The notes under the pieces: generated by a model
Seen by the model: only the letters and a program-made list of their open reading frames with translations
Told to the model about the DNA's origin: nothing
Databases searched by the model: none
Position numbers and translations under genes: made by a program
Shown: piece by piece, positions 1 to 10,202 of the stretch
Layout of the letters: each line of letters begins with the position of its first letter
How positions within the stretch are numbered: the stretch's first letter is position 1
Source of the DNA: Mesorhizobium sp. YIM 152430
Lineage (GTDB): Bacteria; Pseudomonadota; Alphaproteobacteria; Rhizobiales; Rhizobiaceae
Assembly (NCBI RefSeq): GCF_029210365.1
Contig: NZ_JARGES010000018.1
Coordinates: 124,001 to 188,000, forward strand
DNA length: 64,000 nt
Direction of reading: 5' to 3'

Positions 1-1152
1 GGTCGGCTGAAGAAGGGCCAGCAAATCCGCATGATGGGCACGAATGCGCGCTACACGGTCGACCGCGTCGGCGTGATCACGCCCAAGATGGTGATGGTCG
101 ACGATCTCGGCCCCGGCGAACTCGGCTTCATCACCGCCTCGATCAAGGAAGTGGCCGACACCCGCGTCGGCGATACCATCACCGACGACCGCAAGCCGAC
201 CGCGACCGCCCTGCCGGGCTTCAAGCCGGCGCAGCCGGTGGTCTTCTGCGGCCTCTTTCCCGTCGACGCCGCCGATTTCGAAGACCTGCGCGCCGCGATG
301 GGCAAGCTGCGCCTGAACGATGCGTCCTTCTCGTTCGAAATGGAAACCTCCGCCGCGCTCGGCTTCGGCTTCCGCTGCGGCTTCCTCGGCCTTTTGCACC
401 TCGAAATCATCCAGGAGCGGCTGGAGCGCGAATTCGACCTCGATCTGATCGCGACCGCACCGTCGGTCGTCTACAAGCTCAACATGAATGACGGGTCTGA
501 GATCGAACTGCACAACCCCGCCGACATGCCGGACGTGGTCCGCATCGCCGGCATCGAGGAGCCGTGGATCAAGGCGACGATCCTGACGCCCGACGATTAT
601 CTCGGCGCGATCCTGAAGCTGTGCCAGGAGCGCCGCGGCGTCCAGATCGACCTCTCCTATGTCGGCAAGCGCGCCATGGTCACCTACGACCTGCCGCTGA
701 ACGAGGTGGTGTTCGATTTCTACGACCGCCTGAAGTCGATCTCCAAGGGCTACGCCTCCTTCGACTACCAGTTGACCGACTATCGCGAGGGCGACCTCGT
801 CAAGATGTCGATCCTCGTCAACGAAGAACCCGTCGACGCCCTCTCCATGCTGGTCCACCGCTCGGCCGCCGAAAAGCGCGGCCGCGCCATGTGCGAAAAG
901 TTGAAGGATCTGATCCCCAAGCACATGTTCAAGATCCCGATCCAGGCGGCGATCGGCGGCAAGGTGATCGCCCGCGAGACGATATCGGCTCTGCGCAAGG
1001 ACGTGACGGCCAAATGCTATGGCGGCGACGTGACGCGCAAGCGCAAGCTTCTGGAAAAGCAGAAGGAAGGCAAGAAGCGGATGCGCCAGTTCGGCAAGGT
1101 GGAAATTCCGCAGGCGGCGTTCATCGAGGCGCTGAAGATGGGGGACAACTAA
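1..1152 (+). CDS. lepA: Elongation factor 4 (LepA), 5' truncated by window edge
   Basis: Translational GTPase that back-translocates or remodels stalled ribosomes. The reading frame is open from base 1, so about 383 codons are present. Against a family length near 600 residues, the N-terminal G domain lies outside the window. Visible are the end of domain II, the EF-G-like domain III ([20 protein letters not shown]), domain V ([15 protein letters not shown]) and the LepA-specific C-terminal domain with the family signature [20 protein letters not shown]. The stop is followed within a few bases by a decayed toxin-like frame, and no terminator hairpin is obvious. Identification is very secure; only the 5' end is unknown. 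Confidence 0.97.
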   Translation, partial: GRLKKGQQIRMMGTNARYTVDRVGVITPKMVMVDDLGPGELGFITASIKEVADTRVGDTITDDRKPTATALPGFKPAQPVVFCGLFPVDAADFEDLRAAMGKLRLNDASFSFEMETSAALGFGFRCGFLGLLHLEIIQERLEREFDLDLIATAPSVVYKLNMNDGSEIELHNPADMPDVVRIAGIEEPWIKATILTPDDYLGAILKLCQERRGVQIDLSYVGKRAMVTYDLPLNEVVFDFYDRLKSISKGYASFDYQLTDYREGDLVKMSILVNEEPVDALSMLVHRSAAEKRGRAMCEKLKDLIPKHMFKIPIQAAIGGKVIARETISALRKDVTAKCYGGDVTRKRKLLEKQKEGKKRMRQFGKVEIPQAAFIEALKMGDN

Positions 1153-1155
1153 GGC

Positions 1156-1362
1156 TTGTGCGAGAAAGGGCAGGCCAGAGCGTTTCCCTGCATGGACATT
1201 TTTCTCGGCCTCAATGGCGCGCGCCTCGATGCCGAACCCCAAGCGGTCATTACCTTCATCTATGGGCATCTCGAAGCCGGGACCTTTCGCAAGCCCGTTC
1301 TCGAGGATTGGCTGCGCACGTATGTCGCGAGCCCGGAACATCGGGCGGAGGCGTCCGCCTGA
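1156..1362 (+). pseudogene. Remnant of a Doc/Fic-type toxin (C-terminal third)
   Basis: A 68-codon frame (TTG, or ATG at 1192) starting 3 bases after lepA. The stretch MDIFLGLNGARLDAEP followed by a helix ending in LEDWLR matches, from memory, the C-terminal part of death-on-curing (Doc) toxins, which normally run about 125 residues. The upstream catalytic motif (HxFxDGNKR) is missing or decayed: only a GQARAF stretch occupies the place where GNKRTA would be. No antitoxin (Phd-like) gene is visible nearby. It is read as a fossil of a toxin-antitoxin module. It could still be expressed as a small protein, but toxin activity is not expected. Confidence 0.5.
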
Positions 1363-1439
1363 TGCCTGAAAGGCGAGCAATTTCGTTGCGGCGCGCTCCG
1401 CACCCTATCTGCGCCATGATCGCAAGGCAGGGCTGGCCG

Positions 1440-1625
1440 ATGCGCTTCCGGCTTCTTTTCCTTCTCGCCCTTCCCGCCTGCTCGACCTTCGATGCCGGCC
1501 CGCCCCCCGTGCCGGCGGCCACCGTCGCGCCGGTCGCACCGGTCGCACCGGCCGCGCTGGTTGCTCCCGCCGATCCCGGCATCCGGCCTTTGACGGAAGA
1601 CCAGCGCGACATGCTCGACGGCTGA
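1440..1625 (+). CDS. Small Val-Ala-Pro-rich lipoprotein, 61 aa
   Basis: Short open frame with a convincing lipoprotein signal: MRFRLLFLLALPAC, with the acylated cysteine at residue 14. A low-complexity segment of repeated Val-Ala-Pro units follows, then a short tail ending LTEDQRDMLDG. The ATG at 1440 places the signal peptide at the N terminus. Upstream in-frame starts at 1362 and 1416 would add a charged leader and are less likely. The function is not recognised. Such small alphaproteobacterial lipoproteins are usually annotated hypothetical. The Pro-rich stretch would act as a periplasmic tether or spacer. Reality of the gene rests on the signal peptide alone. Confidence 0.5.
   Translation: MRFRLLFLLALPACSTFDAGPPPVPAATVAPVAPVAPAALVAPADPGIRPLTEDQRDMLDG
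1524..1568 (+). repeat. 9-bp tandem repeat coding Val-Ala-Pro
   Basis: Five consecutive 9-base units. Units 2 and 3 are identical (gtcgcaccg), unit 1 differs by one base and units 4-5 are more diverged. They encode VAP-VAP-VAP-AAL-VAP inside the small lipoprotein. This is a slippage-prone minisatellite that could vary in copy number between strains. Confidence 0.7.
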
Positions 1626-1789
1626 TCGCGGCCATCGACGGGGACGCTCTGTTACGTTCCGTGATGCCGTTCGAGGGGAACGCAGCCTGCGCTCACGCAT
1701 TTTTGAGGCCTAGGGACGTCACTGAACGTTTGCGGCGCTCAAGCCCCCGGAGAAGGGGATCCGCGCCGATCATCAAAGGAGCACTCATC

Positions 1790-2410
1790 ATGCGTAAGAT
1801 CCTTCTTGCGACCGCCGCCATCGCCGCCCTCTCGGTCGGCGCGGCCCATGCCCAGACCACCCAGGAAGACACGCAGCGCGGCTTCGGCGCGACGGCCGGC
1901 GGAACGACCGGTGCCGTTGCGGGCGCCGTCGTCGGCGGCCCGATCGGCGCGATCGTCGGCGGCTTCGCCGGTGCGGTCATCGGCGCGGAAACGGCCGTTC
2001 CCGACGAGGTCGTCGGCTATGTCGTCGACAATCCGGTTCCGACCGTCACCTATGAAGGCGAGATCGCAGCCGGCGCCGTGATCCCGGCCGAGGTCGAGGT
2101 CGTGCAGGTGCCGGACAGCCCGGAATATGGCTATATCTACGTCAATGGCCGTCCGGTCCTGGTCGAGTATGAGAGCCGCGAGGTCGTCTATTCGCCCGGC
2201 TACGTCGTGCCGGAGCGCACCGTGACCTACATCACCGAAAACCCGGCCGATCCGGTCGTCATCGACGCCGAGATTTCGACCGGCGCGATCCTGCCGGCCG
2301 ACGTCCAGATCATCGAGGTGCCGGAAGACCCGTATTACGGCTATGTCTACACCGAGACCGGCCCCATCGTGGTCGAGCGCGGCACGCGCGAGGTCATCTG
2401 GGTCGAGTAA
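1790..2410 (+). CDS. Exported DUF1236-type repeat protein
   Basis: 206 residues starting at the ATG at 1790, with aaagga 9 bases upstream. A cleavable signal peptide ends near AAHAQ. A Gly/Ala-rich glycine-zipper segment follows (repeats of GAxxGG-type), then two tandem copies of a roughly 60-residue module. The modules share the pattern NPxPxVTYEGEIxxGAVIPAEV, VPDSPEYGYIYVNGRPV and a closing REVVY/REVIWV. The module matches DUF1236, common in Hyphomicrobiales envelope proteins of unknown function. The glycine zipper suggests membrane association or oligomerisation. It is monocistronic, with a clear Shine-Dalgarno but no obvious terminator. Confidence 0.8.
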   Translation: MRKILLATAAIAALSVGAAHAQTTQEDTQRGFGATAGGTTGAVAGAVVGGPIGAIVGGFAGAVIGAETAVPDEVVGYVVDNPVPTVTYEGEIAAGAVIPAEVEVVQVPDSPEYGYIYVNGRPVLVEYESREVVYSPGYVVPERTVTYITENPADPVVIDAEISTGAILPADVQIIEVPEDPYYGYVYTETGPIVVERGTREVIWVE

Positions 2411-2469
2411 ACGGCCTTTCCTGGCCGACCCGGCCGCGTTAAGGAGATCGTCTTCAACGGGCGATCTCC

Positions 2470-4485
2470 ATGGCCGGAATTGACGATGCGCCGCTCTATC
2501 TCGGTTTCGATACCGGCGGCACCTATACCGACGCCGTGCTCTTTAGCGAGGAGCGCGGCGTCGTCGCCAAGGCGAAGGCGCTGACCACGCGACACGACCT
2601 CGCCATTGGCATAGCTGAGGCCGCCGATCGCGTGATCGCGCTGGCCGGGGTGGAACCCCAGGCGATCCGCCTGGTCTCGATGTCGACGACGCTGGCGACC
2701 AATGCCCTCGTCGAGGGACAGGGCGGACGGGTCGGCCTGGTGATGATCGGATTCGCCGAACCCGATCTCCACAGGGACGGGCTCAGAACCGCCCTCGGCA
2801 CCGATCCGGTAATGTTCCTGCCCGGTGGTCACGACGTCCACGGCAACGAGACGAAGCTCGACCTTTCGGAGATGGAACAGGCCCTGCCGGAACTGGCGCA
2901 GAGTGTCTCCGGCTTCGCCGTATGCGGCTATTTTTCCACCCGAAATCCGAAGCATGAGATACGGGCGCGAGACCTGATCCGGGAACGGACTGGTCTGCCG
3001 GTGACGACATCCCATGAACTCTCCTCCAGGCTCGGCGGTCCTCGCCGCGCCCTGACGACGCTTCTGAACGCGCGGCTGATCGCGATGATCGACCGGCTGA
3101 TCGCCGCCACGGAGGGTTTCCTCGAAATCCGCGGCATCGACGCGCCGCTGATGGTCGTGCGCGGCGACGGCGCGCTCGTCTCCGCGCGTTTCGCCCGACA
3201 GCGGCCGATCGAGACGGTCCTGTCGGGACCGGCGGCGAGCATCGTCGGTGCGCGTCATTTGACCGGGCTGGACGATGCCGTCGTCTCCGACATCGGCGGG
3301 ACGACGACCGACATCGCGATCCTCGACAAGGGCGTCCCGCGACTGGATCCGGACGGGGCGACGGTCGGCGGGTTCCGCACCATGGTCGAGGCGGTGGCGA
3401 TGCGCACTTTCGGGCTTGGAGGGGATTCGGAAGTGACGTTTGCCGATGGCGGGCTCGATCCGGCGATCCTGCTCGGGCCGCGACGGATGGTCCCGCTTTC
3501 GCTTGCCGCATACCAGCATGGCACGATCATCGCGGAGACTCTGGAACGCCAGCTTCGCACCACCAATCCCGGTCGGATGGACGGCCGCTTCGCGGTGCGA
3601 ACCGGCGTGCCGGACCGACTGGCGGCGGGCCTCTCCAGCGCCGAGGTGCGGCTGTATGAAAAGGTGACGGCGACGCCGTTGCCGCTCGAACAGTTGCTGA
3701 CCTCGACGGCGCAGATAGCGACGCTGCAACGTCTCGTCGCGCGCGGCCTCGTTCATCTGTGCGGCTTCACGCCGTCCGACGCCGCGCATGTGCTCGGGCG
3801 GCAGGACAACTGGGACGCGCGTGCGGCCCGGCTCGGCGCGCAACTGGTGGCGCGCAAGCGCGACGGGCGCGGTCAGCCGATTGCGGAGAGCACAGAGATG
3901 ATTTCGCGGCGCGTGCTGGAGGTGGTGACGCGGCGATCGGCCGAATTGATGCTGGAATCGGCGCTCGCCGATGACGGGCTCGACGGCGCGGCAATCGTCG
4001 CGGGGCCGCTGGTCCAGCGCGCGCTCGACGGCAAGGCCGGCATTGCAAGGCTGGCGGTCGGCCTCGACCGGCAGGTGATTGGCCTCGGCGCATCCGCGAG
4101 TCTGCACTATGCCGGCCTGCCGGCGCTGGTCGGGCAGGGCTGCGTCGTGCCGGAGAATGCCGACGTGGCGAATGCCATCGGCGCGGTGGTGGGCCAGGTG
4201 CGCGTCAGCGCGGAGGCGGTCGTCACCCAGCCGGTGGAAGGGATTTTCCGCGTCAGCGCCGGTGAGACGATTTCGGATCATTCCTCGGAGGACGATGCGC
4301 TCACTGTCGCGCGCGCGCATCTGCACGACCTGGCGCGCGAGGCGGCGCGGCGGGCCGGCAGCGACGATGTCGAGGTCGATGTGGCGACCGATCTGCGCAC
4401 CGCGACGATCGAGGGGCAGCGTTCGTTCATCGAGGCCAGCCTGCGCGCGGTCGCGACGGGCCGTCCGCGCATCACCTTGCGTTAG
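2470..4485 (+). CDS. Hydantoinase/oxoprolinase family protein (HyuA-like)
   Basis: 671 residues, close to the usual length of HyuA-type subunits, which carry out ATP-dependent opening of hydantoin or 5-oxoproline rings. The ASKHA-fold phosphate motifs are visible: GFDTGGTYTDAVL at the N terminus and SDIGGTTTDIAIL near residue 280, plus the conserved STTLATNALVEG segment. The usual HyuB partner gene is absent on both sides, so it is an orphan A subunit and the substrate cannot be inferred. Upstream aaggag at 2441-2446 is far from the ATG. A small stem-loop with a short T run follows the stop. Confidence 0.88.
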   Translation: MAGIDDAPLYLGFDTGGTYTDAVLFSEERGVVAKAKALTTRHDLAIGIAEAADRVIALAGVEPQAIRLVSMSTTLATNALVEGQGGRVGLVMIGFAEPDLHRDGLRTALGTDPVMFLPGGHDVHGNETKLDLSEMEQALPELAQSVSGFAVCGYFSTRNPKHEIRARDLIRERTGLPVTTSHELSSRLGGPRRALTTLLNARLIAMIDRLIAATEGFLEIRGIDAPLMVVRGDGALVSARFARQRPIETVLSGPAASIVGARHLTGLDDAVVSDIGGTTTDIAILDKGVPRLDPDGATVGGFRTMVEAVAMRTFGLGGDSEVTFADGGLDPAILLGPRRMVPLSLAAYQHGTIIAETLERQLRTTNPGRMDGRFAVRTGVPDRLAAGLSSAEVRLYEKVTATPLPLEQLLTSTAQIATLQRLVARGLVHLCGFTPSDAAHVLGRQDNWDARAARLGAQLVARKRDGRGQPIAESTEMISRRVLEVVTRRSAELMLESALADDGLDGAAIVAGPLVQRALDGKAGIARLAVGLDRQVIGLGASASLHYAGLPALVGQGCVVPENADVANAIGAVVGQVRVSAEAVVTQPVEGIFRVSAGETISDHSSEDDALTVARAHLHDLAREAARRAGSDDVEVDVATDLRTATIEGQRSFIEASLRAVATGRPRITLR

Positions 4486-4493
4486 AATTTCGC

Positions 4494-4513
4494 GAAAGAC
4501 AGTTTCGTCTTTT
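4494..4513 (+). terminator. Weak intrinsic terminator after the hydantoinase-like gene
   Basis: AAAGAC (4495-4500) pairs with GTCTTT (4507-4512) around a 6-base loop and runs into four T residues. It lies 9 bases after the stop codon. The stem is short and AT-rich, so strength is doubtful. Confidence 0.45.
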
Positions 4514-4601
4514 GCCGAATTGACCGGTCGTTCCCTACGTGGTGAAAGCCATTGAGGCCCGTCGAGGCCATCGACATGCGCTTTTTGAGGAGACCTGCTG
4601 C

Positions 4602-6773
4602 ATGAATGACCGCGTTGACGCCCACGGCCTGAAGATCGACCGCGTTCTTTATGACTTCATCGCCGAAGAGGCCGTGGCCGGAACGGGCATTGATGCGGAT
4701 CGGTTCTGGCAGGATTTCGCCGCGATCGTAGCCGACCTTGCGCCGAAGAACCGGGCGCTTCTGGAAAAGCGCGACGCGATCCAGGAGAAGATCGACGCCT
4801 GGCACCGCGAGCACGGCGCGCCGGCCGATCTGGCCGCCTATGAGGACTTCTTGCGCTCCATCGGCTACATCGTTCCCGAAGGTCCCGCCTTCAAGGTGAC
4901 GACCGAGAACGTCGATGACGAGATCGCGACGATCGCCGGTCCGCAACTCGTCGTTCCGGTGATGAATGCGCGCTATGCGCTGAACGCCGCCAACGCGCGC
5001 TGGGGTTCGCTCTACGACGCGCTCTACGGCACCGACGCGATTCCCGAGACGGATGGCGCGGAAAAGGGCAAGGGCTACAATCCGAAGCGCGGCCAGAAGG
5101 TGATTGCCTGGGCGCGCGATTTCCTCGACGGGGCGGTGCCGCTCGAAGGCGCGAGCTGGACCGATACGCGGTCCTTCGCAGTCGAGGGCGGCAAGCTGGT
5201 CGTCGAGACGGCGAACGGGCGCACCGGGCTGAAGGACGAGGCGCAATTCGTGGGCTATGTCGACGATGCGGCTGCCCCGACGCAGTTCCTGATGAAGAAC
5301 AACGGCATCCATATCGAGGTGCTGATCGACGCGGAATCCGACATCGGCAAGTCCGACCCGGCGCATATTTCCGACGTCTGGCTGGAATCCGCGCTGACCA
5401 CGATCATGGATTGCGAGGATTCCGTCGCGGCCGTCGACGCCGAGGACAAGGTCGAGGTCTACCGCAACTGGCTCGGCCTGATGAAGGGCGACCTGACCGA
5501 GGAAGTGACCAAGGGCGGCAAGAGCTTCACGCGCAAGCTCAATCCCGATTTCGACTACACGGCGCCTGACGGCTCGACCTTCTCGCTGCGCTGCCGTTCG
5601 CTGATGCTCGTGCGCAATGTCGGCCACCTGATGACGAATCCGGCGATCCTCGACACGGACGGCAACGAGGTGCCGGAAGGCATCATGGACGCGGCGATAA
5701 CCGGCCTGATCGCGCTGCACGACATCGGCCCGAACGGTCGGCGCGCGAACTCGCCAAAGGGTTCGATGTATGTCGTGAAGCCGAAGATGCACGGCCCGGA
5801 GGAAGTCGCCTTCGCGTCCGAACTCTTCGGCCGCGTCGAGGCGATGCTCGGCATGGCGCCGAACACGATGAAGATGGGCATCATGGACGAGGAACGCCGA
5901 ACGACGGTGAACCTCAAGGAGTGCATCCGCGCGGCGTCATCGCGGGTCGTGTTCATCAATACCGGCTTCCTCGACCGCACCGGCGACGAGATGCATACGT
6001 CGATGGAAGCCGGCCCGATGATCCGCAAGGGCGACATGAAGCAGGCGGCCTGGATCGGCGCCTACGAGAACTGGAACGTCGATATCGGCCTCGAATGCGG
6101 GCTGGCCGGCCACGCGCAGATCGGCAAGGGCATGTGGGCCATGCCGGACCTGATGGCCGCGATGCTGGAGCAGAAGATCGGCCACCCGAAGGCGGGCGCC
6201 AACACCGCCTGGGTGCCGTCGCCGACGGCCGCGACGCTCCATGCGACGCATTACCACAAGGTCAACGTCGCCAAGGTGCAGGACGAATTGAAGGCCCGCG
6301 CCCGCGCCAGGCTGGCCGACATATTGTCGGTGCCGGTCGCCACGCGGCCGAATTGGACGCCGGAAGACATTCAGCGCGAGCTCGACAACAACGCGCAGGG
6401 CATTCTGGGTTACGTCGTGCGCTGGGTCGACCAGGGCGTCGGCTGCTCCAAGGTGCCGGACATCAACGATGTCGGCCTGATGGAAGACCGCGCGACGTTG
6501 CGGATTTCGGCGCAACACATGGCGAACTGGCTGCATCATGGCGTGTGCTCGCGCGATCAGGTGATGGAGACGATGAAGCGCATGGCGGCCGTGGTGGATC
6601 GGCAGAATGAAGGCGATGCGCTGTATTCGCCTATGGCGCCCGATTTCGAGAACTCGATCGCCTTTCAGGCGGCCTGCGATCTGGTGTTCAAGGGACGCGA
6701 GCAGCCGAGCGGCTATACGGAGCCGGTGCTGCATCGGCGGCGGCTGGAACTGAAGGCGAAGCGGAACGTCTGA
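4602..6773 (+). CDS. glcB: Malate synthase G
   Basis: Condenses glyoxylate and acetyl-CoA to malate in the cytoplasm (glyoxylate shunt and glycolate use). From the ATG at 4602 (gaggaga 9 bases upstream) it is 723 residues, the same length as the E. coli enzyme. Arg338 sits in LVRNVGHLM exactly as in E. coli. Asp629 in [12 protein letters not shown] corresponds to the catalytic base, and Cys615 in GVGCSKVPD to the reactive cysteine near the active site. Further signatures are [25 protein letters not shown] and [16 protein letters not shown]. It appears monocistronic; tsaB begins 16 bases later but is functionally unrelated. No aceA is in the window. Confidence 0.98.
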   Translation: MNDRVDAHGLKIDRVLYDFIAEEAVAGTGIDADRFWQDFAAIVADLAPKNRALLEKRDAIQEKIDAWHREHGAPADLAAYEDFLRSIGYIVPEGPAFKVTTENVDDEIATIAGPQLVVPVMNARYALNAANARWGSLYDALYGTDAIPETDGAEKGKGYNPKRGQKVIAWARDFLDGAVPLEGASWTDTRSFAVEGGKLVVETANGRTGLKDEAQFVGYVDDAAAPTQFLMKNNGIHIEVLIDAESDIGKSDPAHISDVWLESALTTIMDCEDSVAAVDAEDKVEVYRNWLGLMKGDLTEEVTKGGKSFTRKLNPDFDYTAPDGSTFSLRCRSLMLVRNVGHLMTNPAILDTDGNEVPEGIMDAAITGLIALHDIGPNGRRANSPKGSMYVVKPKMHGPEEVAFASELFGRVEAMLGMAPNTMKMGIMDEERRTTVNLKECIRAASSRVVFINTGFLDRTGDEMHTSMEAGPMIRKGDMKQAAWIGAYENWNVDIGLECGLAGHAQIGKGMWAMPDLMAAMLEQKIGHPKAGANTAWVPSPTAATLHATHYHKVNVAKVQDELKARARARLADILSVPVATRPNWTPEDIQRELDNNAQGILGYVVRWVDQGVGCSKVPDINDVGLMEDRATLRISAQHMANWLHHGVCSRDQVMETMKRMAAVVDRQNEGDALYSPMAPDFENSIAFQAACDLVFKGREQPSGYTEPVLHRRRLELKAKRNV

Positions 6774-6789
6774 TTGGACTTGTCCTGAA

Positions 6790-7470
6790 ATGATCGTCCT
6801 CGCCATCGACACCACCGCCAATCTCTGCGCCGCCTGCGTCCACGAAACGGCGACCGGCGAACTCGGCCGCTCTGTGCGCGATCTCGGCAAGGGTCATGCC
6901 GAGCATCTGATGGCGGTGATCGACGATGCACTGGCGGCGGCGGGAAAGTCTTATGCCGATCTCGACAGGCTCGCCGTCGCGGTCGGACCGGGCTCGTTCA
7001 CCGGTATCCGGGTCGGCGTTTCCGCCGCGCGCGGACTGGCGCTGGCGCTGCAAATCCCCGCCATCGGTGTGACGACGCTCGAAGCTCTCGCATTCGAAGC
7101 GCGGCAGGCCAACGAGGGACGCAGCGTGCTGGCAGCGCTCGATGGCGGGCGGGGTGAAATCCATGCAGCGCTTTACGGTGCCGATGGCAATGAAATCGCA
7201 GCGCCGACGGCGACCGATCTGGAGACGGCTTGCGAAATTGCGACGCACGCGAACGCAATCCTCACCGGCACGGCGGCGGACGCGATCAATGCGGCGGCGG
7301 GCGGAGCGCTCGGCGTCGCTGGCCGGCAGGCAACGGCCGACATTGCGGCCTATGCCATGCCCGGACTTGCCAAGACCGACACCGGTTCGCGGCCGATACC
7401 GCTTTATCTGCGCTCGGCTGACGCCAAGGTGCAGGAAGGCTTTGCGGTTCCCCGCAAGGCGGCGTCATGA
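6790..7470 (+). CDS. tsaB: tRNA threonylcarbamoyladenosine biosynthesis protein TsaB
   Basis: 226-residue ASKHA-fold partner of TsaD and TsaE in making t6A37 on ANN-decoding tRNAs. N-terminal MIVLAIDTTANLCAACV and the later VGPGSFTGIRVGVSAARGLA are diagnostic for YeaZ/TsaB. The stop overlaps the rimI ATG by four bases (ATGA), giving translational coupling. This tsaB-rimI pairing is widespread. TsaB is the non-catalytic scaffold, so no metal-binding His pair is expected and none is seen. Confidence 0.95.
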   Translation: MIVLAIDTTANLCAACVHETATGELGRSVRDLGKGHAEHLMAVIDDALAAAGKSYADLDRLAVAVGPGSFTGIRVGVSAARGLALALQIPAIGVTTLEALAFEARQANEGRSVLAALDGGRGEIHAALYGADGNEIAAPTATDLETACEIATHANAILTGTAADAINAAAGGALGVAGRQATADIAAYAMPGLAKTDTGSRPIPLYLRSADAKVQEGFAVPRKAAS

Positions 7471-7958
7471 AGGTGCCCTTCTGGTCGAGCCCGCGGGAAT
7501 TCGCCATCGAGCCACTGGAAATCGATGACGCGGCGGTTCTGCCGCGCATCCACGAGGAGGATTTCATCCGGCCCTGGTCGGAGGACGAGTTCGCCGACCT
7601 GCTGGCGCAGGCGAATGTCTTCGGCTTCGCCGCGCGCGAGGTTGGCAAGCGGCATCTCGGGCCGGTCGGCTTCGTGCTGGTGCGGCAGGCGGCGGACGAG
7701 GCCGAAATACTGACTGTCGCGGTGGCGCGCTCGGCGCGGCGGCTGGGGCTCGGGCGCAGCCTGATGGATGCCGTTTTGCGCGCGCTCCATGCCGAACGCA
7801 CCGCCTCGCTCTTTCTCGAGGTCGACGAGACGAACGTGGCGGCGATTGGACTCTACAAGCGGCTCGGCTTCATCCAGGTCGGCAAGCGGCCCGACTATTA
7901 CAAGCAGCCGGGCGGTGGGCGCACGGGCGCGATCGTCATGCGTCGCGACCTGCACTGA
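7467..7958 (+). CDS. rimI: Ribosomal-protein-alanine N-acetyltransferase RimI (GNAT)
   Basis: 163-residue GNAT acetyltransferase, expected to acetylate the N-terminal Ala of ribosomal protein S18. The acetyl-CoA binding motif A is seen as ILTVAVARSARRLGLGRSLM, followed by FLEVDETNVAAIGLYKRLGF, the RimI-type Asn/Tyr region. Overlaps tsaB by four bases and is followed after three bases by plsC. In many rhizobia I recall a Fur/Mur gene between rimI and the acyltransferase; it is absent here. GNAT substrate identity rests mainly on context. Confidence 0.9.
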   Translation: MKVPFWSSPREFAIEPLEIDDAAVLPRIHEEDFIRPWSEDEFADLLAQANVFGFAAREVGKRHLGPVGFVLVRQAADEAEILTVAVARSARRLGLGRSLMDAVLRALHAERTASLFLEVDETNVAAIGLYKRLGFIQVGKRPDYYKQPGGGRTGAIVMRRDLH

Positions 7959-7961
7959 ACC

Positions 7962-8741
7962 ATGCGCGCCAAGGCGAAGCTCGCCCTTGCCCTGATCGGC
8001 TTTGCGCTCGGCACGGCAGGATTGGTGGCATGGCAGGCGGCGATGAAGGTGACGCGCATCGGCGATCCGCGTCGGCCGGCGCTGTTATGGCACAAGATGG
8101 TGCTGGCGCTGCTCGGCATCCGCGTCCATGTGAGCGGTCCGCTCACACCGCAACGTCCGCTTCTGATCGCCGCAAATCATGTGTCCTGGACGGACATCAT
8201 GGTGCTCGGGTCGATCACTCCGGTGAATTTCATCGCCAAGGCGGAAGTGGCGACATGGCCGGTGCTCGGGCGTCTTTTCCGTTCGCAGAACTCCGTTTTC
8301 GTCGAGCGCGAGGCACGGCACCACTCGGGTCACCAGACGCGGGAAGTGGCCGAGACGCTGAAATCGGGCGACCCGCTGGTGCTGTTCGCGGAAGGCACGA
8401 CGGCCTGCGGCAACCGGCTCCTGCCGTTCAAGTCGACGCTGTTCGGTGCAGCGGCGCAATTGTCGGACGAGGCCTTCGCGGTGCAGCCGGCTGCGATCTT
8501 CTATTCGCGGCTGCACGGCATGGCGATGGGGCGGCGGCACCGCGCGCGCTATGCCTGGATCGGCGACGAGGACCTGGTTCCGCACTTGTTGCGCATTCTC
8601 GAAAGCGGTCCGGTCGACGTGGAGGTGAATTTCGGCGAGCCGATCGGCTTCGCCGGCACGAACCGCAAGCAGGTCTCGGCGCGCTCGGAAGCGGCGATCC
8701 GCGATCTCGTGACCGGGGTCCGGCGCGGCGCGAAGCTGTGA
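7962..8741 (+). CDS. plsC: 1-acyl-sn-glycerol-3-phosphate acyltransferase
   Basis: 259-residue membrane-associated acyltransferase that converts lysophosphatidate to phosphatidate. One N-terminal hydrophobic helix (about residues 4-24) is followed by the catalytic HX4D motif in NHVSWTD and the substrate-binding FAEGTT motif. The ATG follows the rimI stop by three bases, so it is co-transcribed. In some rhizobia this position holds an acyltransferase that can also act on ornithine lipids (OlsA-like); sequence alone does not separate the two. Confidence 0.9.
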   Translation: MRAKAKLALALIGFALGTAGLVAWQAAMKVTRIGDPRRPALLWHKMVLALLGIRVHVSGPLTPQRPLLIAANHVSWTDIMVLGSITPVNFIAKAEVATWPVLGRLFRSQNSVFVEREARHHSGHQTREVAETLKSGDPLVLFAEGTTACGNRLLPFKSTLFGAAAQLSDEAFAVQPAAIFYSRLHGMAMGRRHRARYAWIGDEDLVPHLLRILESGPVDVEVNFGEPIGFAGTNRKQVSARSEAAIRDLVTGVRRGAKL

Positions 8742-8790
8742 TGACGCGCGGTCTGTCCTTTGGCGTCAAAAAGCGCTAGAGGCTCGCCGC

Positions 8791-10176
<1,386 letters not shown>

Positions 10177-10202
10177 GGTCAGGCACCAATGAGGAGAGCC
10201 GA

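Noticed and set aside
2347-4326. Long open frame antisense to the hydantoinase-like gene (about 660 codons)
   Set aside because: Expected from high GC on a coding strand; Arg/His-rich translation with no family resemblance. The same holds for long antisense frames opposite nusA (17970-19979) and infB (20034-22379).
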